A DNA stretch of 64,000 nucleotides. Source: Carnegiea gigantea (Eukaryota; Streptophyta; Magnoliopsida; Caryophyllales; Cactaceae). Location of the stretch: NCBI GenBank assembly GCA_029747015.1, contig JAKOGI010000125.1, positions 676,001-740,000 on the forward strand, in the 5' to 3' direction. Below, one piece after another: positions 26,897 to 38,030 of the stretch. Every line of letters begins with the position of its first letter. Position 1 is the first letter of the stretch. The translations under genes were made by a program, and so were the position numbers. The notes under the pieces are model-generated. The model was not told where the DNA came from. It searched no databases and saw only the letters and a list, made by a program, of their open reading frames with translations.

Positions 26897-27142
26897 AAGT
26901 TTAAGCCTTGATTTTATATAGTAGCTTTATATTGTTCAAAGAACCAAATTGAGTGGGTAAACTAATATAATAGAATATTTTTTTATTATGCTTAATTATC
27001 CTTTTCCAAATTATAAAGATGCTGATCATATGAATTATCAATTATTTTGACATGCTTATGCTTAGAAGAAAGAGTGTTTTACAAAATCCCATAACTATTT
27101 AGTTAATTAAAGATAAAATAAAAAAGATTTTAAAAAGGACAT

Positions 27143-28490
27143 ATAATTATAACTAAGTGTATAAATTCAAAGATAGTTTTTCTTCTATACCTTCATTGTT
27201 CATATCGTATGGATGGACCAATGTTATGAAATATAATTTTTTTTGGTTTAAAAATAGGGGGTCCATAAATTCCAGGAGATAGGGGAAGTGGGGAACATAC
27301 CTTCACCCGTATGTTGTGTGACAATATATCAATTTATGAGTTGTTTTTTTTTTTTTTTTGGTCAAGATGAGTTCTTTGTTAATTATGCACCCGTATATTA
27401 AAATCCAGATGTCATCAAGCTAATTATGCACCGATATGTTTTAGACACATATCAATCTTTTTTGGGTGCACCCCATTTCTCTGAATTTAGACAACATGTC
27501 AATTTTGTAGAACTGGGGTGCATACTAACATCCACGATACCGGAAGTTCCAAATTCCACAATAGCTACAAACAACTACTTCTCTACTTTCTAATTACAAT
27601 ACAATCAGTCAACTAAAGATTAAGGAGAGAGAGTGCTTTAGAAAATCATATACACATGCACACACACAAGTAGATAAAATTAAAAGTTTAAACATTGGTT
27701 GAAAAACTTTCTTTATTTTTTATTTCTCTTATTGTTGTGGGTAATCCGCACGTAGAAAAGAATCAATAATATGAGAGCGTACATATGGAATTGATGAAGA
27801 CGTCTTCCTCATTGTTCATAATTATAACTAAGTGTATAAATTCAAAGATAGTTTTTCTTCTATACCTTCATTGTTCATATCGTATGGATGGAGCAATGTT
27901 ATGAAATATAATTTTTTTTGGTTTAAAAATAGGGGGTCCATAAATTCCAGGAGATAGGGGAAGTGGGGAACATACCTTCACCCGTATGTTGTGTGACAAT
28001 ATATCAATTTATGAGTTGTTTTTTTTTTTTTTTTGGTCAAGATGAGTTCTTTGTTAATTATGCACCCGTATATTAAAATCCAGATGTCATCAAGCTAATT
28101 ATGCACCGATATGTTTTAGACACATATCAATCTTTTTTGGGTGCACCCCATTTCTCTGAATTTAGACAACATGTCAATTTTGTAGAACTGGGGTGCATAC
28201 TAACATCCACGATACCGGAAGTTCCAAATTCCACAATAGCTACAAACAACTACTTCTCTACTTTCCAATTACAATACAATCAGTCAACTAAAGATTAAGG
28301 AGAGAGAGTCCTTTAGAAAATCATATACACATACACACACACAAGTAGATAAAATTAAAAGTTTAAACATTGGTTGAAAAACTTTCTTTATTTTTTATTT
28401 CTCTTATTGTTGTGGGTAATCCGCACGTAGAAAAGAATCAATAATATGAGAGCGTACATATGGAATTGATGAAGACGTCTTCCTCATTGT
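27143..28490. repeat. 675-bp tandem duplication, nearly identical copies
   Basis: Copy 1 is 27143-27817 and copy 2 is 27818-28490. Only a handful of substitutions were seen (for example GACCAATG/GAGCAATG and CACATGCACA/CACATACACA), so it is recent. The unit contains no gene. The 65-aa ORF at 28101-28298 exists because of small differences between copies and has no family match. Confidence 0.92.
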
Positions 28491-29177
28491 ATCTTGATCC
28501 TTACAAATTACAAAAATATAAAAAGAAAAATGAGTGCAAGAAAAATATAAACATCTAAGTAAAAGAAGATGAAAGAGGGGGAAGTAAGATGGATTCTTTT
28601 AAATCGACCTCGCTCAATACAGACATCTTTCTTACTGAATGTTGATCCCTATAGATTCAAGAAAAAGATAAAATAAAAATGAGTCATTTTACAACATCAA
28701 ATAATTTAGACCTTGTGAAAATTCTATCTTCACATAGAAAAATAGTATTAGAATGAACAATTTGATGTTAATGTTATGTGATATAATCTAATAGTGTATA
28801 CACAACTTGTGTACAGTATGCAATATAACCCAGACGTGGGTTTAGCATAACCTAAATGTGTGGAATTTGATGCTGTATGGTAATATAGGAAAGAATATAA
28901 CCTAAATGTATAGCTATTGCAATGTAATATGGCAAAGCTTATTAGTTAAGCATTAGGAAAGAATACTAAAGGATATACAATATGTGGAGGTTAGCATTAG
29001 GAGTAGGAAAGCTTGCCAAGACCATGGCTAAATGAAACAATTTTTTTTTCTAATATCACAACAACAATTTTATTTTATGAAGATCACATAATCACTTTTT
29101 CATAAATTATGATCTCCAAGGTCATTAATATAGTTTCCTCTTTTGTTTGATCATATAATTACGTGTTTTAATCTGTC

Positions 29178-29208
<31 letters not shown>

Positions 29209-29937
29209 TTGACATATGAGAGTAAATATGACGGAAGTAATTTAGGAAATTATGAAATCTATTAAACATAATCAGAATTGAAGTAATGGTTGAGATCAAG
29301 AGAGAGATTGCATCCAACGGTCTAAAACTCTAATTTATGAGAATTTAGGAAAAATTCACATCATCACTACATTGCTATTATACAATAGTATAGATAAAAG
29401 AAAAACTAATCAAAAAATATTTAAAAAATCAAAAAGCAGCCCTAAGCCCCCATGAGCCGGCTCTCACCCGCAAGCTTCCCTGCGAGCCGCTTGCCGCGAG
29501 CCAGTCACTGGAGAACTCCCCCTGCCTCTCCCCCCCTCTCTCTCCTCCATTTTCACTCACGAGCCGACTATTGGAGATGGTCTAACTGCGTGTTACTTAC
29601 ATGGAAAGTTCAGTATTTATTTTGAACTCATGTTTGCAACGCTTCCCTCCTCTCAATGATTCCCAATCTCTCTGTAATGGGCTGGGCTTCATGTTGAATA
29701 TTGGGCTCTCCATCGATGAGTCCAGAACAAAAAAAGGAAAAAAGAAAAGCATGAAACGATAATGCTACCCCACGACCCAAGGCTTGACAAGCGCCCAACC
29801 AAATCCCTGATCCTTTTGAGAAGAGCCGCAGGGCCGCTGCTGTGAGTGCGGGTTGATTCTGAAACCCTAAAAGCTCCAATCTCTTCAAATTCAAAATCCT
29901 CCTTAAACCCTAATTATCCTCTGTTTCTCTTTCTAGA
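28491..29937. other. Intergenic and 5' flank of MAM33-like gene
   Basis: AT-rich, with an (AAT)n microsatellite at 29178-29208 and a GC-rich stretch at 29440-29585 containing GAGCCGGCTC-like inverted motifs. That stretch ends in a form (minus strand TTAGACCATCTCCAA) resembling a MITE terminus. The leader of the next gene follows. Confidence 0.45.
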
Positions 29938-31759
29938 ATGGCTTTCTTGGCGATTATTCCGTGGTCAGCGTCACGGGCATCTCCTTTGGCGGTCCCGGTC
30001 GTCGAATCGCGGAGGCATAAGCACCCCGCCGTCGCCTCCGCCGTGCATTTCTCGTTCAGACGTGCCACTGTTTCCTATCAATTGCTTTCAACATCTCGTT
30101 TTTGCAGCCGCTCTGTTTCTTCGACTTCCAGGCCCCGCTCTCCAGATGAGAGGCTTCTCGAAGTCCTTCAAAGTGAAATTGACGACCTTGAGCAGTCTGA
30201 GGATTTTGACAAGGTGCCAACGTTTTCTCTCTCGTTGAAGTTCTTGTGGTACTACTAAAATTTTGCGAATTTAGGGTTCCTTTGAGGTACCTGTTTCTGC
30301 AATTTTGCTCTGAATTCGTTCTTCTGGAGGGAAAAACTGGGTTGAAAATTGGTGAAGAGAATGTGAAACTATGCTGAAAGTTTGAGGCTTTTCCCTGAGC
30401 AAATATGTAGTTAGAGACAGGACATTCAGACATGTTGGTTCTGTGGTCTATATTATCTACATTTTATGGTTCTTATGTGGTTTTGTGCCCTATATTCGTT
30501 TGTTATTACTACTATTTGATTGATGCTAGTTGGTCATGGGTCCTCAAATAGTTCATGTTGACCAGGTGTCCTGCTTGCTTGTTGCATTTTACATTGATTT
30601 GTTGCTGTAAATTGAAATATGCGAGGAAGTTTGCTTCTGAAAATGGTGGAATTATTGACAAGAATTTTGCAAGTTGATTTCTTCACTTGCTCCTTGCCTC
30701 GGTATATTAACAAGTTAACTAGGGTTGATGTTGAAGGAAATCATGTGGTCGTTTTTCTCTGGTTGGCTTCGTTGATAACCCATGTAAGGGCTGGATGAAG
30801 TCTCATGTGTCTATTGTATGCTTAGGTATTAATTCGGAAATGCCAAATGTTGTGAAAATTAGTTTGGACTTGGCATCTCTTGCCATATGATGATCATGTG
30901 ACCTTGAGGTATTTGACCCCTTGATGCAGTTCCTTGTTTGTCTTTCTTTATGTGATCTTACTGAACCTGCTATTGATTATCACAATGAGCTTGAATCATT
31001 GCTTCTTGCCTGAATTATATGTAAATCTGCCATTGTGCATCATGAAATTGAGTGGCTGTTTTTCTGATTGTGCTTTTTGGCCTTCCATTTGTTTAGAATG
31101 TAGAAGTTCCTGAGGGCTTCCCTTTCAAAGTTGAAGACAATGTTGGGAAGCAGACAGTGACTCTAACAAGAGAGTACGGCAGTGAAACAATAACAATTAA
31201 AGCATCCATGCCCAACCTTGAAGAAGGGGAGGATGAAGAAGAGGATGATGAAGAGGAGGATGATGAAGAGGAGGCGGCTGATGAAGAGGAGGATGATGAA
31301 GAGGAGGAGGATGATGAAGAGGAGGAGGAGGATGAATCAAGTTTAGCCCTTGTTGTAACCATTTCTAAGAAGGATGGCCTACGTCTGGTTTTCGAATGTA
31401 CTGCTTCTGAGGATAAATGCACAATTAACAGCCTCTCGCTAAAGAACCCGGAGACAGATGATCAACTTGCATATGAGGGCCCTGATTTCTTGTAAGTTGG
31501 TGCTTATGGTGATTTGATCTCTTTTCCTTTGCGCTCCCCTTATTTGCCCGCTCATGCTGTTGAGGCTTTTTTTTTTGGGGGGGGGGGGGGGATTGCCAGG
31601 GATTTGGACGGAAATCTTCGGAAGGCCTTCCACGGATATCTCTTCGCCAGGGGCATCAGGCCGAGCACTGTTGGCTTTTTGCAGGACTACATGATTGAGA
31701 AGGACAACAAGGAGTACCACAGGTGGCTTAAAAATGTGAAGAAATTTGTGGAGTCATAA
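29938..31759 (+). CDS. MAM33: Mitochondrial acidic protein, p32/gC1qR/MAM33 family
   Basis: Mitochondrial matrix protein of the trimeric, doughnut-shaped p32 family, linked to respiratory-complex and translation support. Exons 29938-30213, 31097-31491 and 31600-31759 give 276 aa. The N-terminus is an Arg/Ser-rich presequence (roughly 1-60), then PDERLLEVLQSEIDDLEQSEDFDK. The second exon starts NVEVPEGFPFKVEDNVGKQTV. Residues 134-172 are almost pure Glu/Asp, encoded by GAA/GAG/GAT runs, longer than the acidic loop I would expect. The C-terminal core YEGPDFLDLDGNLRKAFHGYLFARGI and WLKNVKKFVES is typical. The third exon's acceptor is preceded by a T10G15 tract. A decayed fragment of this gene lies at 26306. 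Confidence 0.93.
31567..31591. repeat. T10G15 tract at the MAM33 intron 2 acceptor
   Basis: Ten T followed by fifteen G, ending only 8 bases before the exon at 31600. Confidence 0.95.
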
Positions 31760-31968
31760 ACTTGAAAATTGCCTTTCTATGATTGGAAATCTCGGGTACT
31801 CTGTTTTGCTAGCAGATTCATGTAGCAATATTTCTTTCTGCCGCCATTTTGTACAATCAAGGGGTCCCGGATAATTTTACTTGGTTTATATGAACTTGTA
31901 GAAAGTTCCCATTTTTAGGGTGCAAATTGTTGCTGTTATTGCCAATTTGCCAAGTCAAAGTTATGTAA

Positions 31969-32617
31969 GAGCAGGCCCAGCGCTAGGCGCACGGGCCGTG
32001 AAAAAGGCGGGAGGGAAGGAAAAGGCGTCCTGTGGGCCTGCATCGTATGACCCGCAGGATTGGGCTGGGCCAGAGGCTCACGGATGCGAGAAGCCCGCGT
32101 CTTATTTTTTTTGTCTGCTAGTGGAATCAAAACGACGTCGTTTTGATTCCGGGCCAGACTTTTGGGGGGGACAAATTTGGTGCTCTATAAATACATGAGA
32201 AATGTAGTTGGAATTTGTCATACACAAATTGCAATATTTCTTATGTGTAAATTATTCTTTCCAAAATAAAACCCAATCCAACCAACCCACAAAAATAAGA
32301 AAATATAATAAACTCGAATAACCAACCGAAACAACAAAAAATAAAAAATGGTGCAATCATATGTTACGTTAAAAAAAGAAAAATTACGCACACGTTATTT
32401 TTTCCGAACATAATAAACTCAAACAACCAACCAAAATATGTAAACTTAAAACAATTAAATATGGTTAGGCGTGGGGTCTATTAGTATTATTTTATTTGGT
32501 GAGTCTTGCATTGGAGAGAGTGAGGAGTGTGAGATAAAAAGTTGGAGAGAAGGTTGATATGGCAATGGTAGGCCCCCACCCGTGAGCCAAAAAATTGGCT
32601 CACGGTTGGGAATGCTC
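31969..32617. mobile_element. PIF/Harbinger-type MITE with TAA target duplication
   Basis: The left end GAGCAGGCCCAGC and right end (minus strand GAGCATTCCCAAC) are inverted. They are flanked by TAA at 31966-31968 and 32618-32620. Inside are a 28-bp perfect palindrome (32123-32150) and an 11-bp-stem hairpin with a 4-base loop (32580-32605). It lies about 200 bases after the MAM33-like stop codon. Confidence 0.7.
32123..32150. repeat. 28-bp perfect palindrome around CGACGTCG
   Basis: Left arm GGAATCAAAACGAC is directly followed by its exact reverse complement, with no spacer. The centre is an ACGT core of the kind bound by plant bZIP factors. Confidence 0.95.
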
Positions 32618-32806
32618 TAAGTTGGTGTGATTTAATTTGGTATATGCAGTATATCCTTTGTCCGTATCGACTGCAGTGCGGTATGTGCAGTATATCCTTT
32701 ATCCCTATCCACTGCAGTGCTTAACGTGAAAGATTATCAAACAAGATAGACTTTGTAACAATGAGGTGCGACCATGCTGAGAAATAAGAGCGATTTCTTG
32801 GAATTA

Positions 32807-33027
32807 GGGTCTATTCTTTTCGTATATAAATTAGGGTTGAGAAATAGATAAAGTTGGTTTAAGTGGATGCCTTTGTTGAAGTAGGTTGAAGTTGGTATAT
32901 TTTTTATATGATGAGCAGAAGTTGGTTAAAATAGTGGATTCTAAGATTGAAGTTGGTATTTTTTTATTAAAATTCGTAAAGTGAGTTGAAGTCGGTAAAT
33001 TGGAATTTACCAATTAAAAAAAAGGGC
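32807..33027. mobile_element. Tourist-type MITE, GAAGTTGG-rich body, TTA duplication
   Basis: The start GGGTCTATTCTTTTC and a shorter inverted right end (GCCCTTTTTTTAATTGG on the minus strand) are flanked by TTA on both sides. The body is dense in TTGAAGTTGGTA-like units and matches the element at 53659. Confidence 0.65.
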
Positions 33028-34552
33028 TTAGTGAAATTCTACGTTTTCATATTTTTGCGGATGATTGATGTGTGTTTAAAGGGAGTGCAGCGAATGGTTT
33101 GTGAGTCCAATTGGGGAAAGAATGTGCAAGCTAGCAGCTCGGAGACCTGCAATGGTTGGCTTGCAGATGCAGGCCACCTAGCGGCAGCGAGCGGCCTGTT
33201 CCTATAATTTTTGTCCCTTGCGTCAAAACAATAGTGTTTTGGGGTTTGACCCAACTTTTTTTGGGCCATTCCAATGAATTAAAAAAGGGAATTGTTCTGG
33301 GCTTATAGCCATAGGTTAACGTTGGGCTAGCTCAAGCTGACCGTTGGCCAACTGATAAAAATGGGCAATTCATATATGCTTGGCCTGCTCAATTTTTTTT
33401 ATTTTGTGAATTTATTTATGCTCTATGAATGGCCCCCATTTGTCACAAATTCTACATGCAAAATTCTCAAATTTCCTCTCTCTAACAAAATTGTGAGAAA
33501 GTTCATTAATCTTGTGAGTTGTTTCATCAAAAAGAAGTGAAGAAATCTAGTAAGTACATCTAATCTGTATTCAATTCAATATTTATTTTTTCAATTTAAA
33601 TTTCGTATTTAAATTTCAGAATTTTTTTGTTTTTTTGAAAGTTGGAGGCGCTCTCAATCAAGGAAGAAGTGAAGCAAATTGTGAGGGCGAATTTATTTTA
33701 TAAAATGTGGCAAAATTATGTTATGTGTTATTTTATGTGTTCGTAACTAAAATAATACGACATGATTATATGAGCGTAATGTTAGTGACGTGATTAGTTA
33801 AATTTATAAATTTTGGCATGCTAGCAAAATTAATATGACTAAATTTAAATATGTTTTGGCATGTTAGTAAAAGTGATATGGTTAATTAAATTTTGACATG
33901 TTAATAAAATTAATATATTTAATTAAGTTTTGGAATGTCAGTAAAATTATCTGAAATACTTTATAAATTTTGCAATCATGATTAGTATGAAATTTTTTTT
34001 ATAAATAGTCAGTAAACATGGTTAGTATGACTTTGAATACTTTATGAATATGTTAGTATGCTTGAATATATGACATTGTCAGATCTTATTTAATTTATAA
34101 ATTAGATTTTTGCTAAATACATGAGAACATGATATGAAATATCACTTTATAAATATGTTACTAAATATGACTTTATGAATTAGAATTTAACATTATGAGA
34201 ACATGTTACTATACATGACATGATTGTATGTTAATATGATTTTGCTAAATAAGTATGCATGGATTTAATTTGAAAATGATTAATATGTTTATCTGTTAAT
34301 ATGATTATATGTTACTATTTAGATCTAACATGTCATGTTTAATAATATGAATATGTTGGTGTGCTTTAATATTTGACATTATTAGATTAGCTTTTGGCAT
34401 GATTTTATGACTCTACGCATGTTAGTATGTTAATAAAATTTTACCCTCAACACATACAATTAATCTGATTATTTAACATATTAAAACGATTAATGATAAA
34501 TTTGTAGGTGGTATTTGTACGTCAAATATAAATCCTAACACCCTTCGACCTT
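33028..34552. other. AT-rich intergenic region, possible transposon 5' part
   Basis: No gene recognised. It leads into the broken NAM-associated-type gene at 34553 and may be its old upstream region. A degenerate array lies at 33813-33960. Confidence 0.4.
33813..33960. repeat. Degenerate tandem array, unit about 37-44 bp
   Basis: Four units share TTTTGGCATGTTAGTAAAAT-like cores with ATTAATATG-type spacers, all in one orientation and well diverged. Confidence 0.6.
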
Positions 34553-37500
34553 TATGAGTTCACTTGATGGAGAATATTCACCCCAAATTCGGGAGAATAC
34601 TATTAGTCCGACTATCCCTACTGATCCCCACATACCTTACTTCTCATATCCACATCATCTATGTGCGGATCTTAGGCCTTGTTCTTTTCAGTGGGAAATG
34701 AGGGGTGTGGGATGGGTGAGTGTGGGAAAGGGGAGGAAGGAGTGGGTGAGTGTGGTATTTTTTTTAAAGTGTGGGAACGAGTGGGTGAGTGTGGGTGAAA
34801 GTTGAATGTAGTTGAATGAAGTTGAAGTATTGGTTATTGATTTTTTTTTGTTTTATAATGTAATAATTTTATTGAGATAATAATTAATGATGATGAAATT
34901 TTTTTTTTGTTTATTCTTTTTTGTTCTTTCTTATTTTGTTCATTTTGTTTATTTTTTATTTTTGTATTTTTGTGTTTTTTATTTTTATTATTTTATTTTT
35001 TATTTTTTATTTTATTAATTTTAAATTTAAATTTTTAAATTTTTTAAATTTTTTATTTTTTATTTTTATTTTTATTTTTATTTTTCTTAAACTTGTTAAA
35101 TTTTTTATTTTTACTTTTCTTAAATTCTTGAAATTTTTTATTTTTATTTTTAAAAATTTTTTATTTTTTATTTTTATTTGTTATTTTTATTTTTATTTTT
35201 CTTAAATTTCTTAAATTTTTTTATTTTTTATTTTTAGTTTTCTTAAATTTTTTTAATTTTTTTGTTTTAATTTTTTAATTTTTTTGTATTTGTTTTTTAT
35301 TATCTTATTTTTTATTTTTTATTCATTTTTTATTTTTTATTTTTTTGGAATTTTCCGTACGTTCTTTTTCTGGAATAAAAAAATAAAAAATAAAAAAATA
35401 AGTACAACAAAATAAAAAATAAAAAATAAAAATAAATACGAAAAAATAAAAAATAAAAAACACAAAAAATAAAAATTAAAAATTAAAAATTAAAAAAATA
35501 GAAATAAAAAATTGAAAATAAAGAATAAAAATAAAAAATTTAAAAATTTAAAAATAAAATACAAAATACAAAATACAAAAATAAAAAATACAAAAATAAA
35601 AACAAAAAATACAAAAATACAAAAATACAAAAACACAAAAATAAAAATAAACAAAATAAAAAATAAAAATAACAAAATAAAAAATAAATAAAAAAATTCA
35701 AGTAACATAAATTTTCTAAAAATAATGTCAACTACAATACATCTGCACTTTCTGTCATGAATTACGAACAATACCAAAAAATTATACGTAGGAAAAAAAA
35801 AAATCTGCAACTTCTGTCATGAATTACGATGTACAAAAAATTATTCTGTCACATATACAACAACAACCATATACGCTTTCTAACCTACAACAAATATCTC
35901 GTAACTAACGGTAATAAAAAAAATAAAACTGTTTTATAACATCCGAAAAATTAAAACTACTTATAATTGCTATCAGATTATTCGTACACACAATTACGTA
36001 AATTATAAAAATTTTCAGAATATGAGAAATGGCTGTTTTATGTAGGTGTGGGAAGGAGTGGGTGAGTGTGGGAAGGAGTGGTATTTTTTTTAAGTGTGGG
36101 AAGGAGTGGGAAGAGGGGGAAAGGAGTGGGTGAGTGTGGGTTGGGTTGATTAAACTACGAAAAGAACCGGGCCTTAGTGGAGGTGAAGGGTGTTCATGGA
36201 CACCCTTAGCCTTAAAAAAAAAGTCTAACAAGCTAATTTCAAATGGGTAAGTTTGTTATATATGAACGCCCCTAAAATAGCCCCAAAAAATTATAAATAC
36301 ACCTGAATCCAAGTATCCAACTTACCCAATTGTGCTAGTATTAGCAATTTTAATTTTTTAATGAAAAGTAAAACAATAAAGGGGCATGGGAGTACAATAA
36401 AATAATAAAAGAAAATTTATTCTAACGATCTTTCTTCCCAATGAACACACTAACTTAGCAAATCCATTCACTCAAATTCAATAAATGAATTCTCTCTCTC
36501 TCTCTCTGTGGTAAAAACACAGGAAATTAGGGAATACAACTTGAAAATATTATAAACCTAAAACCTCCATTGTTAGCAGTTGAGACCTCAACCGACGAGT
36601 CATCTACCAGCCTCCTCCGACCTCCTGAGGCCCTAATATATGGAATTCATGTCAATATTTGAACGATTTTTTGCATCGTTATAAAGAGACATGTGCATTT
36701 GACAAAATTTTTGATGACTCTATTATTTGATTTTTGAATATGAAAGAAATCTAAAGAACAATTGTAATGGTAGATTATTATAATCTCTCGTGTATTGTTT
36801 AATTTTTTTAGTCTATATGACAATAAATATTAGTAAGTGGACACCCCAGATGTAAATGTTCGGATCCGTCACTGCTATCATCCATACCCTCTATATTACC
36901 TACCACAACTAATAATTTCCAAAACAATCCAAGTGGTGGCTAAATTCAAATCTCCGAAACTATCCTTCACCTTATTAACCCCACCACCTAATGATTCACA
37001 GAATACGTCTAATAATCCCCACTAATATTATCTGCCATGCTACCCCTACCACCTCATTACATTTCGCGGGTAGCAAGGGGGGAACTCTACACCCTCATCG
37101 ATATCAACCGGATCGATTGTCAGGCTAGACCCTAAAACTGAATAAGGGGGGTAGAGTAGGAAGTAGTGGGCGGGTAGTTGTTGGGGTGGAAAAGTATACA
37201 ATTGAAAAGGATCGATGGCTATTAAGTGCTTGGATTAATACTGGCACAAATGCCATTGTCGGAGTCGATCAAAAGAAGTTCAACTTCTATAGGCTATGGC
37301 GGCCCTGAGTTTTAATGAGCACCTCATTCTGGAGCCTTGACACGTATTTGAAAGACGATCAACAGCCGATGACTCTGATGCTTCCCACTCGTTAATAAAT
37401 GGAAACATATTAAATGGGAAGTGGAACATACAAATGAAAGTAGGAGTAACGAGGCTAGAATTATGGAGCAGACCCATAAGTTGTACTTCAATCGTATGGG

Positions 37501-38030
37501 AAGAAATTTGATTTGGAGCATTGGTATGAGATGCTCAAGGACCAACTAAAATGAAAAAAGAAATGTAAGCCACCTAGTCAGGATCATAAAAAAAGGTCTA
37601 ACCCCATGAGTGAAAAGTCAGGAAAAGAAGGTGTGGGCGGGAGTGATTGCCTCGAGAGGAGGAAAGTTACGAAGAAAAAGGGAAAAGAAAATGCTAACAC
37701 TGTCATTGATTCCGGGACTAGCCATTTCAAAGTGTTTAGCGCAAACAACATTGAGAAGACACAAATCTTCAAAGATTTGGTCACCATAGTTGACAAGAAG
37801 GTGGCAGCAGCTCGGGAGGCCATTCACCTAACATAAAGAATACAAGGATATGAAGGTGCAGTTGAAGTTGAGAAAGTAGGATTTCAAGGAGACGATGCAT
37901 AAGGAAAACATAGTGATGGTGGACACCTCAAGCATGGCTTCGGAAGATGCCATTTAGTATGAGGCGAGGAAAGCAAAAATGGCACGCCAGAGGCAAGAGA
38001 TTGGGACATTCATCATCAACTAATTAACAT
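34553..38030 (+). pseudogene. Broken NAM-associated / 'GST T3-like' gene of transposon origin
   Basis: A Met-start segment at 34554-34672 (SSLDGEYSPQIRENTISPTI) may be the original 5' end. It is cut by the DNA element at 34675-36173. Reliable homology starts at 37187 with KYTIEKDRWLLSAWINTGTNAIVGVDQKKFNFY. It resumes out of frame with EARIMEQTHKLYF and GKKFDLEHWYEMLKDQ, then a Lys/Gly-rich tail (37606-37836) and REIGTF-like remnants near 38000. These match, from memory, the trihelix/NAM-associated proteins derived from Harbinger-type transposons (SWLNxSxDPIVGVDQK, GKKFxFEHCWLLLKD). Stops and frameshifts exclude function. Linking the 34554 segment to this gene is inference. Confidence 0.6.
34675..36173. 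mobile_element. 1.5-kb Tourist-type element with mirrored T-rich and A-rich arms
   Basis: The ends GGCCTTGTTCTTTTC and (minus strand) GGCCCGGTTCTTTTC are flanked by TTA at 34672-34674 and 36174-36176, the Tourist/PIF signature. Subterminal GTGGGAAGGAGTGGGTGAGTG units occur at both ends, in direct orientation. The interior is (TTTTTA)-like DNA from about 34915 to 35345, then (AAAAAT)-like DNA from about 35378 to 35705, so the halves are loosely self-complementary. No transposase is present. Long ORFs here are low-complexity artefacts. Confidence 0.75.

Noticed and set aside
34921..35205. ORF rich in Phe/Leu/Ile resembling a membrane protein (and the antisense ORFs at 35490-35810)
   Set aside because: Product of TTTTTA-type low-complexity DNA inside the mobile element; no start context and no family motif.
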